From Hyphomicrobiales bacterium (GTDB lineage Bacteria; Pseudomonadota; Alphaproteobacteria; Rhizobiales; Beijerinckiaceae), in the NCBI GenBank assembly GCA_900473415.1, contig UCLR01000026.1, positions 1-64,000 on the forward strand: a DNA stretch of 64,000 nt, in the 5' to 3' direction. The translations under genes and the position numbers were made by a program. The notes below the pieces were generated by a model that worked only from the letters and a program-made list of their open reading frames with translations, made no database searches and was not told the DNA's origin. Every line of letters begins with the position of its first letter. Within the stretch, counting starts at the first letter, position 1. Positions 9,403-17,424 of this stretch are shown here, piece by piece.

Positions 9403-10258
9403 GGCCGTTCTCGGCTGGGCGGTCGCCGCCGTAACGATCTATGCAACGGCGATCGAGATCGGTCGCCCGCGGATCATGCTTCATCCCGACCAGCACTCCT
9501 ATAATCTCGCTCGCGCGGAGCGGGCCCTGCTGGCCGAGGGAACCCCCTCGACGGTCATCGTCGGCAGTTCGCTCGGCGTGCGCGTGCCGGACGACTGGCT
9601 GCCGCGGGATTGGCTCAACCTGTCGTTCGGGGGGAAGGGAGCGACGACCGGGCTCGCATTGCTTGAAGCCAGTCCGCTTCGACCCCGCCGGGTCGTCGTC
9701 GAGGTCAACACCGTGGACGTACCCATGGACAAGGTCCTTGCCGCCGAAGCTTCCGGTCCGATACCGCTTCCTTTGCGCAGAAGCGTGCGCGGGCTCCGGA
9801 TCGAATACCGGCCGATCAATCTTCTGTTGTCGGGTTTCGGGGCGCTTCGATCGGGCGCAGCTCCATCGCCTCGCTCCGGCAATTTGCAGGCAGCTTGCGA
9901 GGCCTTGCCCCGATCCGCCGATCCGACCTCCCAGGAAGTGGTAGCCCGGGAAATCCAGCGTCAGCTTGAGGCGCCGGTACCTGCAGGGCTGGACCGCAGT
10001 GTCAGCGAACTGCAGGCTGCGGTCAGCAGGCTCGCCATGCAGGGAACAGAGGTGGTGCTCCTCGAGTGGCCGGTGGATCCGCAGGTCGCGGCGGGTCCGC
10101 GCCAGACAGCCATTCGCAACGCCGTGCGTGAAGCAATGCCGGGATTGAGATGGGTCTCTCCGAAGCCCAATGAGTTCCAGACCGAAGACGGGCTCCACCT
10201 GGCGCCGCTGAGCGCCCGCAGGGTCGCGTGCGAGCTGGTCCGCGAACTCTCCGCCTAA
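9377..10258 (+). CDS. Membrane-anchored SGNH-hydrolase-like protein, MBOAT partner
   Basis: 293 residues with one N-terminal transmembrane helix (about residues 9-26) and a periplasmic domain. Motifs suggest an SGNH/GDSL fold: VIVGSSLG carries the block I serine, an NLSFGGKG segment gives a candidate block II, and DGLHLAP near the C-terminus provides the Asp-x-x-His pair. In AlgI/AlgJ/AlgX-like systems such proteins accept acyl groups from the MBOAT protein and pass them to the polymer, and that role is inferred here from the 26-bp gene overlap. No close named family was recognised, so substrate and catalytic activity remain open. Confidence 0.7.
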   Translation: MRSFISSSRAVLGWAVAAVTIYATAIEIGRPRIMLHPDQHSYNLARAERALLAEGTPSTVIVGSSLGVRVPDDWLPRDWLNLSFGGKGATTGLALLEASPLRPRRVVVEVNTVDVPMDKVLAAEASGPIPLPLRRSVRGLRIEYRPINLLLSGFGALRSGAAPSPRSGNLQAACEALPRSADPTSQEVVAREIQRQLEAPVPAGLDRSVSELQAAVSRLAMQGTEVVLLEWPVDPQVAAGPRQTAIRNAVREAMPGLRWVSPKPNEFQTEDGLHLAPLSARRVACELVRELSA

Positions 10259-10264
10259 CGCCTG

Positions 10265-10324
10265 CGCCGCCTTCTTGCGCTCCACGATCCGGGCAAGGCC
10301 CGTCAGGAGACGGCGCACCGCCTC
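10265..10324 (-). repeat. Partial copy of the mfd 3' end
   Basis: This 60-bp stretch aligns without gaps to 39734-39793, the last codons of mfd, with 51 identical positions and an exact run of 19 bp. Read on the minus strand it encodes RRLLTGLARIVERKKAA against RRLLTDLARIAERKKAA at the Mfd C-terminus, but the stop codon is replaced by CAG. No natural start codon serves it here. It lies in the convergent gap between the SGNH-like gene and the SDR gene, so it looks like a duplicated fragment, not a gene. Confidence 0.6.
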
Positions 10325-10342
10325 AGGCTCAAGCAATCGCTG

Positions 10343-11095
10343 TCAGAGCCTCAGGCCGCCATCCACTGCGATCTCGGCGCCGTTGATGTAGCTCCCGTCG
10401 GGCGAGCAGAGCAGCAAAACCACGCCCGCGCAGTCTTCGGCGCGGCCGATCCTGCCGAGCGGAATGCGCGTGAGGATCTGCTCCTCTCGCCCGGGCTCCG
10501 CGAGGACGGCGCGATTGCGGTCCGTACGAATCGCACCGGGCTGGATAACGTTGCAGGTGACGTTCGGCGAGCGGAGGGTCCTCGCCAGATTGAGGATCAT
10601 GTTGGTTTGCGCGGCCTTGGTGGCGGCGTAATAGAAATGCGTCGGGTTAGGGCGTGCCTCCTGCACGCTGCCGATCGCTATGACTCGCCCGAAGCCACGC
10701 GCCAGCATGCCCGGCAGGAAGGCCCGCAGCAGTCGTAGCGTCGCGTGGAGATTGATCTCGGTCTGGGCAGCCATCGCCGCTTCCGAGACCGCATCCCAGG
10801 TTTCGAGCATTTCGACGGAGGCGCAGAGCACGAGGACATCGGGCTCCGCCCCCTTAGCCTTCAACTCAGCTGCCATGGAAGACGGGGTTGCGGCTTCCGC
10901 CAGATCGGCGACGAGCGCGGACGCTGTCAGGTCGCGCGCCCGCAGGTCAGCCGTCACCGCGCTGGCGGCGCCGGCGTCCCGATCATGGATGATCGCATGA
11001 GCACCGGCTTCGGCCAGCCGCGTTGCGATCGCGCGGCCAATGCCGCGCGCCGCGCCTGTGACAAGGGCGACACGCCCTGAGAGCGTGCCCGTCAT
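10343..11095 (-). CDS. SDR-family oxidoreductase
   Basis: 250-residue short-chain dehydrogenase/reductase. The cofactor motif TGAARGIG is near residue 12, the catalytic serine is in AIGSVQEA, and YAATK provides the YxxxK pair; the C-terminal INGAEIAVDGG is typical of classical SDRs. The start ATG overlaps the stop of the upstream solute-binding protein by one base (TGATG), so it is the last gene of the GntR-SBP-SBP-SDR operon. In that context it probably oxidises a sugar or sugar acid taken up by the transporter, in concert with the divergent enolase-superfamily enzyme; this is inference. Confidence 0.88.
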   Translation of the reverse strand: MTGTLSGRVALVTGAARGIGRAIATRLAEAGAHAIIHDRDAGAASAVTADLRARDLTASALVADLAEAATPSSMAAELKAKGAEPDVLVLCASVEMLETWDAVSEAAMAAQTEINLHATLRLLRAFLPGMLARGFGRVIAIGSVQEARPNPTHFYYAATKAAQTNMILNLARTLRSPNVTCNVIQPGAIRTDRNRAVLAEPGREEQILTRIPLGRIGRAEDCAGVVLLLCSPDGSYINGAEIAVDGGLRL

Positions 11096-12384
11096 CAGCC
11101 GAGCAGCGGTTTCACGCGCGCAGTCGCATCGTCCATTGCCTGCTGGGCCGGCTTTCGGCCAAGCACGGCGGCCTGCGTTTCTTCCACGAAGATGTCGTGC
11201 GCGCGTGCTTGCTCGTCGAAGGCCGGCAGGTGGATGCGCGAGGCCTTGAGAGCAGCCGCCTCATCGGCAGCATAAGGCATGGCGGCCTTCAGCTTCTCGT
11301 CGGCATAGGTCGAGATGCGCACCGGCCCGTTTCCGTTCAACGCCATCGCGGTCGTTCCGGCCTTGGAGGAGAGCGCTCGGATAAACTCCCAGCTCAGCGG
11401 CTTCTGCTTGGCGCTCTTCGGGATCATCAACGACCAGAACTCGACTGTCGGAGCGAAGGCGACCTTGCCGGTGAGATCGGCGGCCATTGGTGGCAGCAGG
11501 GACTTGAACCGCCCGCCATATTTGCCCTTGGAAGGATCGTTGTAGGTCACAAGCCGGGCAAAGGGATTGATGGTCATTGCCGCCCTGCCCTGCTGCATCC
11601 AGGTCGTGATCTCTTCGTTGTTCACCGTCGCAAAGTTTCGCGGCAACACACCCGCCTTGTAGAATTCGGCGAGCAGGCTGAGCGTCTTCACCATTGGCGG
11701 CTCGGCCGCGACGATCTTGCCGTCGGTGGTCATGTAATCGCCGCCGAGGCAGCGGGCGAGTGTCAGGAAGTTCGAGGCGAAGACGGCGGTAAAGGCAAGG
11801 CCATAGACCTGCGTGCCGTCCTCGCGCTTGAAGGTGAGCTTGCGGGCAAGCTCCGTCAGCTCCTCGAATGTCGTCGGCAGCTTGGTGACGCCGCGTTCTT
11901 CGAGAAGCGCATCGTTGTAGATCAGCGCATTGGTCGCATGGCGCACCGGGATGCCGTGCAGCGCATCGCCGACCTTGAGAGGGGCGAGCAGGCCCGGCGC
12001 GAAATCGTCGAAGGCCTCGATCGGCGCCTGTTTCATCAGTGCGTCGAGTGGCTCGAAGAGCTGCAGGTTGCGCGGCACCGCCCGGCCATTGACGAGATAT
12101 GCGACGTCGATGGAGGTCTCGGACAGGGAGGCTTCGCGCAGCAGGCGCTCATGCACAGCGTTGACGTCGCCGAAGGTCACCCAGTTCACGTCGGTACCGC
12201 TTGCCTTGCGGAAGCCTTCAGTCGCGTCACCGCCGGGGCCGGTCGTCGCCGCAGTCTGGTGGACCCGGTGCCCGAGCGCGATCAGTGTCTTCGTCTGGGC
12301 CAGGCCAGTCTTCGGGAATAGCGCAGCGGCCGCCGCCGCGCCGGCAAGCCCGCCGAACCGGCGGCGCGAGATGCTGGATGTCAT
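11095..12384 (-). CDS. ABC transporter solute-binding protein (Tat signal), copy 2
   Basis: 429-residue extracellular family 1-type substrate-binding protein. The N-terminus carries a twin-arginine signal (SRRRFGG followed by an Ala-rich core and a GLAQ end), implying folded export. The body is clearly homologous along its whole length to the upstream binding protein at 12445-13740, with shared segments such as FEPLDA, IPVRHAT, DGTQVYGLAF and LNGNGPVR. The two are thus tandem paralogues 60 bp apart. The ligand is unknown; the associated enolase-type enzyme and SDR suggest a sugar acid or related carbohydrate. The permeases are on the other side of the divergent locus. Confidence 0.87.
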   Translation of the reverse strand: MTSSISRRRFGGLAGAAAAAALFPKTGLAQTKTLIALGHRVHQTAATTGPGGDATEGFRKASGTDVNWVTFGDVNAVHERLLREASLSETSIDVAYLVNGRAVPRNLQLFEPLDALMKQAPIEAFDDFAPGLLAPLKVGDALHGIPVRHATNALIYNDALLEERGVTKLPTTFEELTELARKLTFKREDGTQVYGLAFTAVFASNFLTLARCLGGDYMTTDGKIVAAEPPMVKTLSLLAEFYKAGVLPRNFATVNNEEITTWMQQGRAAMTINPFARLVTYNDPSKGKYGGRFKSLLPPMAADLTGKVAFAPTVEFWSLMIPKSAKQKPLSWEFIRALSSKAGTTAMALNGNGPVRISTYADEKLKAAMPYAADEAAALKASRIHLPAFDEQARAHDIFVEETQAAVLGRKPAQQAMDDATARVKPLLG

Positions 12385-12444
12385 CGTCTATCCTCCCAGA
12401 TTATGCCCCCGGCGCTGTCGCCGCGCCGTGTTCCGTTCGATCGT

Positions 12445-13740
12445 TCAGGCCGGCAGCAGCGGCTGGACGCGCTTGACCAGCGAGGCCATCGCTTCCTCGG
12501 GCGTCTTCATGCCGAGCACCGCAGCTTCCGCCTCTTCCTTGAAGAAGTCGCCGGCGCGCGCCGCCTCGTCGAAAGCCGGCAGCGGCACACGCGCGACCTT
12601 CAGCACCTTCAGCTCCTCGGCCGCGTAGGGCACGGTGCCGGCGAAGCTCTGATCGGCATACGTCGAGGCGCGCACCGGCCCGTTGCCGTTCAGCGCGGCC
12701 TTCAGCGTCGCCTCCTTGGAGGTCATCGCCTTGATGAAGCTCCAAGCGAGATCCTTGCGCTTGGCGTTCTTCGGAATGACCATGCCCCAGAACTCGACCT
12801 TGGCCGGGGCGGCGTCGTACTTGCCGGCGAGGCTCTTCGAAGCCGGAACGGCGATCGTCTTGATCTTGCCAGGGAATTTGGACTTCTGCGGATCGTTGTA
12901 GATGCGGTTGCGGCCCATGCTCTGCAGGCTCATTGCCGCTCGGCCTTGCTGCATCCAGACATTGACGTCCTCCGGCGAGAGCGTCGCGAAGCTGCGCGGG
13001 AAGGCATTGGCCTGGAAGAGCTCGCGCAGGGTCCGGATCGCGTTCAGCATCGGCGGCTGGTCGGCGACGCATTTGAAACCGGGCGTGATGAACTCGCCGT
13101 CCCAGGCGCGAGCCAGGTCGATCACGTTGGGATAGGTGACGCCCGGCGTACAGAGTCCGACGACCTGCGTGCCGTCGCTGCGGCGATAGCTGCAGGCCTT
13201 GGCGATCTCGATCATTTCCTCGATCGTCGCCGGCGGCTTTGAGAAGCCTTTCTCGGCCAGGATCTCCTCGTTGTAGTGCAGTCCGGAGGAGGCGTGGCGG
13301 AACGGGATGGCGAGCTGCTTGCCGCCGACCTTCATGCCCTCCATCAGGCCGGGGAAGATGTCGGCCGGGTCTTCGACCGGGTCCTTCTTCAAGTAATCGT
13401 CGAGTGGCTCGAACAGTGTCGCGGCGCGGGGCACGACCTGCGTGTTGATGACGAAACCAACATCGACCGAGGTCTCGCCGAGGCTCGCCTCGCGGAACAG
13501 GCGCTCCTGCAGCGGGCCGGTGTCGAAGGTCGTCCACTGGACGGTGACGCCGTTCTTCTGCGCCCAGTCCTTGGTGATGTCGCCCCCCTGCGCGCCGGTC
13601 GCGACCGTCTGCATGACGCGATGGGTGAAGACGTTGAACGGGCCGCTCTGTGCCTGCGCCGTGCTCCCGAGCCCCGCGAAGCTCAGCCCCAGAATGCCGG
13701 CTCCGAACTGTCTACGGTCTAGCGTCGCCCTCTGGCTCAT
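12445..13740 (-). CDS. ABC transporter solute-binding protein (Tat signal), copy 1
   Basis: 431-residue periplasmic binding protein. It has a twin-arginine signal (DRRQFGAG, a hydrophobic stretch and an AQAQ cleavage region). The ATG start follows an AGGGAGGATC Shine-Dalgarno. The gene begins 29 bp inside the end of the GntR gene, so the regulator and binding proteins are transcribed together. It is a paralogue of the next gene; shared landmarks include REASLGETSVDV, FEPLDDY, IPFRHASS and ALNGNGPVRASTYAD. Having two divergent binding proteins for one permease pair could widen ligand range. No ATPase gene is adjacent. Confidence 0.87.
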   Translation of the reverse strand: MSQRATLDRRQFGAGILGLSFAGLGSTAQAQSGPFNVFTHRVMQTVATGAQGGDITKDWAQKNGVTVQWTTFDTGPLQERLFREASLGETSVDVGFVINTQVVPRAATLFEPLDDYLKKDPVEDPADIFPGLMEGMKVGGKQLAIPFRHASSGLHYNEEILAEKGFSKPPATIEEMIEIAKACSYRRSDGTQVVGLCTPGVTYPNVIDLARAWDGEFITPGFKCVADQPPMLNAIRTLRELFQANAFPRSFATLSPEDVNVWMQQGRAAMSLQSMGRNRIYNDPQKSKFPGKIKTIAVPASKSLAGKYDAAPAKVEFWGMVIPKNAKRKDLAWSFIKAMTSKEATLKAALNGNGPVRASTYADQSFAGTVPYAAEELKVLKVARVPLPAFDEAARAGDFFKEEAEAAVLGMKTPEEAMASLVKRVQPLLPA

Positions 13741-14503
13741 GGTGATCCTCCCTATGGTTCGCGAGTTCCGCGATGGCGGCTTCTGCCGCTTCGAAATGCT
13801 TGTTCATGGCGGCCGAGGCAGCGATGGGATCGCCGGCGCGGATCGCCTCGACGACGCGGACATGTCGCTGAAAGGTGCGCCGCCAATCGTCAGCCCCCCT
13901 CGCCTCACGCGAGTTGAAGATCTCCATCACCTCGCGGATGACCGGCCGCAGGCCCCGGATCTGGAAATCGAGCAGGCGGTTGCCAGATGACGCGGCCACG
14001 GCTTCGTGGAAATCCAGATCGGCTTCGATCCAGCGCGGCACATTGCCGAGCGAATCCTCCATCCGGGCGAGAATGAGGTCGAGCTTCTCGATATCCCCGG
14101 CCGAGCGGCGTTCCGCGCTATGGGCGGCGATCGGCGGCTCGAGGATGCGGCGCAGTTCCACCGCCTCGGTCAGGCCATTGGCACGGCCGCGCACGGCGAA
14201 GCGATAGAAGCGATCCAGCGGCGCGGCATCCAGTGCCTGCACCCGGGTCGGCTTGCCCTGCTGGATATGCACGACGCCCATCGCCGCGAGCTGGCGGATA
14301 GCCTCCCGCGCGATTGGCTTGCTGACGCCGAAGGACGCCGCGATGCGCGCTTCCGAAGGAAGGGAGTCGCCCGGCTTGAGCCGCCCGTCGTGAATCGCCT
14401 CCGTGATGCGCTGGATGACGGCATCGCCCAAGCGGATCGGCACGACATCGCCGCCGGCGAAAAGATCGTCGTCCTCCAGCACGGAACGGGCGGTGTCGCT
14501 CAT
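13712..14503 (-). CDS. GntR-family regulator, FCD (FadR) subfamily
   Basis: 263-residue transcription factor. The N-terminal winged helix reads IQRITEAIHDGRLKPGDSLPSE with the recognition-helix region FGVSKPIAREAIRQL. The C-terminal all-helical FCD effector domain has the DLDFHEAV and late HVRVVEAI histidines expected for metal-assisted ligand binding. ATG 14503 was chosen because a GGAGGAG Shine-Dalgarno sits just upstream; a longer 279-residue frame has no such site. It is divergent from the enolase-superfamily gene and heads the SBP-SBP-SDR operon, so it probably represses both arms until a pathway intermediate binds. Confidence 0.9.
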   Translation of the reverse strand: MSDTARSVLEDDDLFAGGDVVPIRLGDAVIQRITEAIHDGRLKPGDSLPSEARIAASFGVSKPIAREAIRQLAAMGVVHIQQGKPTRVQALDAAPLDRFYRFAVRGRANGLTEAVELRRILEPPIAAHSAERRSAGDIEKLDLILARMEDSLGNVPRWIEADLDFHEAVAASSGNRLLDFQIRGLRPVIREVMEIFNSREARGADDWRRTFQRHVRVVEAIRAGDPIAASAAMNKHFEAAEAAIAELANHREDHHEPEGDARP

Positions 14504-14561
14504 CAATCTCCTCCGGCGGCGATCATTGACAGACGCCGCGTTCCTTGGCAACTGTTCAACC

Positions 14562-14570
14562 TATCAGATA
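14562..14570. promoter_or_regulatory. Candidate GntR operator in divergent promoter
   Basis: TATCAGATA is a perfect 4-1-4 inverted repeat in the 99-bp divergent gap between the GntR gene and the enolase-superfamily gene, 33 bp before the latter's ATG. FCD-type GntR proteins bind short dyads at such positions. The assignment rests on location and symmetry alone. Confidence 0.35.
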
Positions 14571-14602
14571 AGAAGATGTCCTTTCAGGGAGGACGCCACT
14601 CC

Positions 14603-15727
14603 ATGCCGTCCAGCCGGATTTCTAAAGTCGTCGTGCATCCGCTGCGGGCGACGCTGCCCAAGGTCCAGCGCACCTCGCAGGGGGACTATCCGGCGATCGA
14701 ACTCGTCATCGTCGAGGTTGAGACCGAGGATGGCATTACTGGCTTCGGCGAGGGCCTCTGCCGGCGCGGCGCGGCCGGCTACGCACGCTTCATTGAGGAA
14801 GCCCTGGTTCCGCGGCTGATTGGGCGTGATGCGGCCGACAGGCGCGCGCTCTGGAAGGCGATGCGTGCCGCCCTGTCCGGCCGTCCCGGCGGACAGGTGG
14901 TCGAGGCGATCGCAGCCGTCGACATCGCGCTCTGGGACATTGCCGGCAAGCAGGCGGGCGAGCCGATTCACCGGCTGCTTGGAGGTATGGGGCGCAAGGA
15001 GGTCGCGGCCTACGCGTCCTCGATCAACTGGCTCGACGACGCGACGGTCGAGTCCGAGGTGGCGGCGGCGCTCAAGGCCGGCTTCCGCGAGATCAAGGTC
15101 AAGCTTGGTCACCCGCTCCGCGACGCGGTGGCTCGGGCGAAGCTGATCCGCCGGCTCGCCGGCGACGATGTCGCCCTCTATGTCGATGCGAACTGGGCTT
15201 ACGACGTCGACGACGCCATGATCGTCGGTCGGGTGCTCGCCGATCTCGGCTACGGCTTCTTCGAGGAGCCGATCGCCCCGCACGACCGCGAGGGTTATCG
15301 CCGCCTCGCGCAGCACCTGCCGATCCGGCTCGCCGCCGGTGAAAGCGATTTCGTCGCGGGCGAGGCCCTGACCATGCTGCAGGATCGTTCGCTCGGATTG
15401 ATCCAGCCCGACGTCACGCGCTCCGGCGGTATCACCGAGACCTGGCGCATCGCCGAGCTGGCCGCGGCTTTCAATACTGCCTATGCGCCGCATGTGGGCT
15501 GGTCGGGCGCGATCTGCGTCGCCGCCAGCCTGCAGCTCGCGGCGGCGGCCGAGAGCTTCCGCACCTTCGAATGCATGGTCTACGAGAACCCGCTGCGCGA
15601 TGCCTTTACGCAGCCGCTCGTCGGCGAAGGCTCCCAGCTCGTCGATGGCAAGCTCGCCGTGCCGCAGGGTCCGGGCCTCGGTGTCGAGATCGACCGCGAG
15701 GCGCTGAAGCGCTTCCGGATCGCCTGA
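14603..15727 (+). CDS. Mandelate racemase/muconate lactonizing enzyme family protein
   Basis: 374-residue enolase-superfamily enzyme, likely a sugar-acid dehydratase. Catalytic elements are visible: KxK at K165-K167, metal ligands D195 (VDANW), E221 (FEEP) and E247 (AGESD), and H297 in YAPHVGW. This is the MR-type pattern with a Lys base on one face and a His on the other. The ATG at 14603 follows a GGGAGGA ribosome site; the frame is open further upstream but into the divergent regulator. Its stop shares a base with the permease start (TGATG), so catabolism and import are co-transcribed. The exact substrate cannot be deduced from sequence alone. Confidence 0.9.
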   Translation: MPSSRISKVVVHPLRATLPKVQRTSQGDYPAIELVIVEVETEDGITGFGEGLCRRGAAGYARFIEEALVPRLIGRDAADRRALWKAMRAALSGRPGGQVVEAIAAVDIALWDIAGKQAGEPIHRLLGGMGRKEVAAYASSINWLDDATVESEVAAALKAGFREIKVKLGHPLRDAVARAKLIRRLAGDDVALYVDANWAYDVDDAMIVGRVLADLGYGFFEEPIAPHDREGYRRLAQHLPIRLAAGESDFVAGEALTMLQDRSLGLIQPDVTRSGGITETWRIAELAAAFNTAYAPHVGWSGAICVAASLQLAAAAESFRTFECMVYENPLRDAFTQPLVGEGSQLVDGKLAVPQGPGLGVEIDREALKRFRIA

Positions 15728-16599
15728 TGAGCACCCGCGCGCCGCTTTCCGCCATCGCGCTGGTCTCGCCGGTCCAGGCGATGATCGGCGCCATCATCTT
15801 CCTGCCGGCGCTCTATGTCTTCTGGCTCAGCCTCAACCAGTCCTCCTTCGGCCAGCAGGCGAGCTTCGTCGGCCTCGCCAACTACGCCAAGGTTCTGGCC
15901 GATCCCTATTTCTGGAAGGCGCTGCTCAACACGGTGATCGTCGTTGCCGTGGTCGTGCATGTCGAGCTGCTGATAGGGCTCGCCATGGCGCTGTTCTTCG
16001 CCTCGGGAGTTCCGTTCCGCCCTCTCCTGCTCGCCATCGTGCTCGCGCCCTATGCTGTGAGCGAGGTTTCGGCCGTCGTGATGTGGCGCTTCCTGTTCGA
16101 GCCCGATGTCGGGATGATGAGCCGGCTCCTGGCTTCGATCGGCCTGCCGCCGATCGAATGGGCGGTCAACCCGAACCATGGCCTCGCCATGGTCAGCTTG
16201 CTCTCGATCTGGCTTCACCTGCCCTTCAGCTTCATCATCCTCTATGCGGCGCGGCTCTCGATCCCCAGTGATCTCTACGAGGCCGCCGCGATCGACGGCG
16301 CGTCCGCCTGGACCTCCTTCCGACGCGTGACGCTGCCGCTCCTGATGCCGGCGCTGCTCATCGCTGCGCTCTTCCGCTACATCTTCGCCTTCCGTCTCTT
16401 CTCGGAGGTTTGGCTGATGACGGGCGGCGGGCCGGCGCGCTCGACCGAGGTCCTGGCCGTCTATCTCTACCTCGAAGCCTTCCGCTACAACGCCTTCGGG
16501 CCGGCCGCCGCCACTGGCTGGCTGCTCGTGCTCGCCTCACTCCTGCTCGCGCTGTTCTATCTGCGGCGGCTCTACAGGGAGATGTTCGCGCGTGCCTAA
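15727..16599 (+). CDS. ABC sugar transporter permease (MalF/UgpA type)
   Basis: 290-residue inner-membrane permease with about six transmembrane helices. The cytoplasmic EAA loop is YEAAAIDGASAWTSFRRVTLPLL, which docks an ABC ATPase. The start ATG at 15727 overlaps the preceding stop by one base, and the downstream permease begins 8 bp before this gene ends, so all are coupled. It pairs with the next gene to form the translocation channel for ligand delivered by the two divergent binding proteins. No nucleotide-binding subunit is present in this locus. Confidence 0.92.
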   Translation: MSTRAPLSAIALVSPVQAMIGAIIFLPALYVFWLSLNQSSFGQQASFVGLANYAKVLADPYFWKALLNTVIVVAVVVHVELLIGLAMALFFASGVPFRPLLLAIVLAPYAVSEVSAVVMWRFLFEPDVGMMSRLLASIGLPPIEWAVNPNHGLAMVSLLSIWLHLPFSFIILYAARLSIPSDLYEAAAIDGASAWTSFRRVTLPLLMPALLIAALFRYIFAFRLFSEVWLMTGGGPARSTEVLAVYLYLEAFRYNAFGPAAATGWLLVLASLLLALFYLRRLYREMFARA

Positions 16600-17419
16600 G
16601 CTGCTCCGCCATCTCCTGAAGCTCGTCGGCGTCCTCGCGGTCGTTGCCTGGTCGCTCGTACCGATCGGCCTGATCGCGATGTCTTCCTTCAAGTCCGATC
16701 GTGACATCTTCTCGACCACCGGCGCCTTCTCCTTTGCGCCTACGCTGGTGAACTACCAGGCGCTCTGGAGCCGCTGGGGAGACTTCTTCTTCGGCCTGTG
16801 GAACAGCTTCCTCGTCACGGTGGGAGCGACCATCCTGGCGGTCGGCGTCTCGCTGCTCGCCGGCTTCGCCTATTCGCGCTTCGCTTCAAGAGGGCTGCAG
16901 GCCTCGGCCTTCTTCCTGATCTTCATCCGCCTGATCCCGCCGATCGTGATCACGTTGCCGCTCTTTCCGGTGGTGAACTGGCTCGGCCTCAACGACACGC
17001 ATTTCATCCTCATCCTGCTCTACGCCACCTTCTTCGTCTCGCTCGGGACGGTGGTGATGCGCACCTTCATCGACCAGATCCCGCGCGAGCTCGACGAGGC
17101 GGCGATGATGGACGGCGCCTCGCAGATGCAGATCATCGCCCGCGTCATTCTGCCGATGGCCGCGCAGGGGATGCTGGCGGTTTCGGTCTTCGTGATCGTC
17201 TATGCCTGGAACGAATTCCTCTTCGCCTTCATCTTCACGACGACCAAGGCCAAGACGGCGCCACTGGTGATCTCCGAGATGATCGGTGCCGTCGAGGGCG
17301 TCGAGTGGGGCGTGCTCTTCGCAGCATCCACCGTGCAGCTCGTGCCGGTGCTCGCCTTCGTGATCCTCATGCAGAAGCACCTCGTCGCCGGCCTCACCGC
17401 CGGCGCGGTGAAAGGGTAA
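16592..17419 (+). CDS. ABC sugar transporter permease (MalG/UgpE type)
   Basis: 275-residue inner-membrane permease, the second half of the channel. The EAA motif reads DEAAMMDGASQMQIIARVILPM, and the protein ends with the AGLTAGAVKG tail characteristic of MalG-like subunits. About six hydrophobic helices are apparent. The 8-bp overlap with the upstream permease suggests coupled translation, and a 5-bp gap separates it from the next gene. Like its partner it must borrow an ATPase encoded elsewhere, a known habit of carbohydrate transporters using shared MsmK/UgpC-type ATPases. Confidence 0.92.
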   Translation: MPKLLRHLLKLVGVLAVVAWSLVPIGLIAMSSFKSDRDIFSTTGAFSFAPTLVNYQALWSRWGDFFFGLWNSFLVTVGATILAVGVSLLAGFAYSRFASRGLQASAFFLIFIRLIPPIVITLPLFPVVNWLGLNDTHFILILLYATFFVSLGTVVMRTFIDQIPRELDEAAMMDGASQMQIIARVILPMAAQGMLAVSVFVIVYAWNEFLFAFIFTTTKAKTAPLVISEMIGAVEGVEWGVLFAASTVQLVPVLAFVILMQKHLVAGLTAGAVKG

Positions 17420-17424
17420 TCGCC

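Noticed and set aside
9383-10336. 317-residue minus-strand frame opposite the SGNH-like gene, starting in the mfd-like fragment
   Set aside because: It begins at a TTG with no ribosome site and runs antisense to a better supported gene; only the first 20 codons resemble Mfd.
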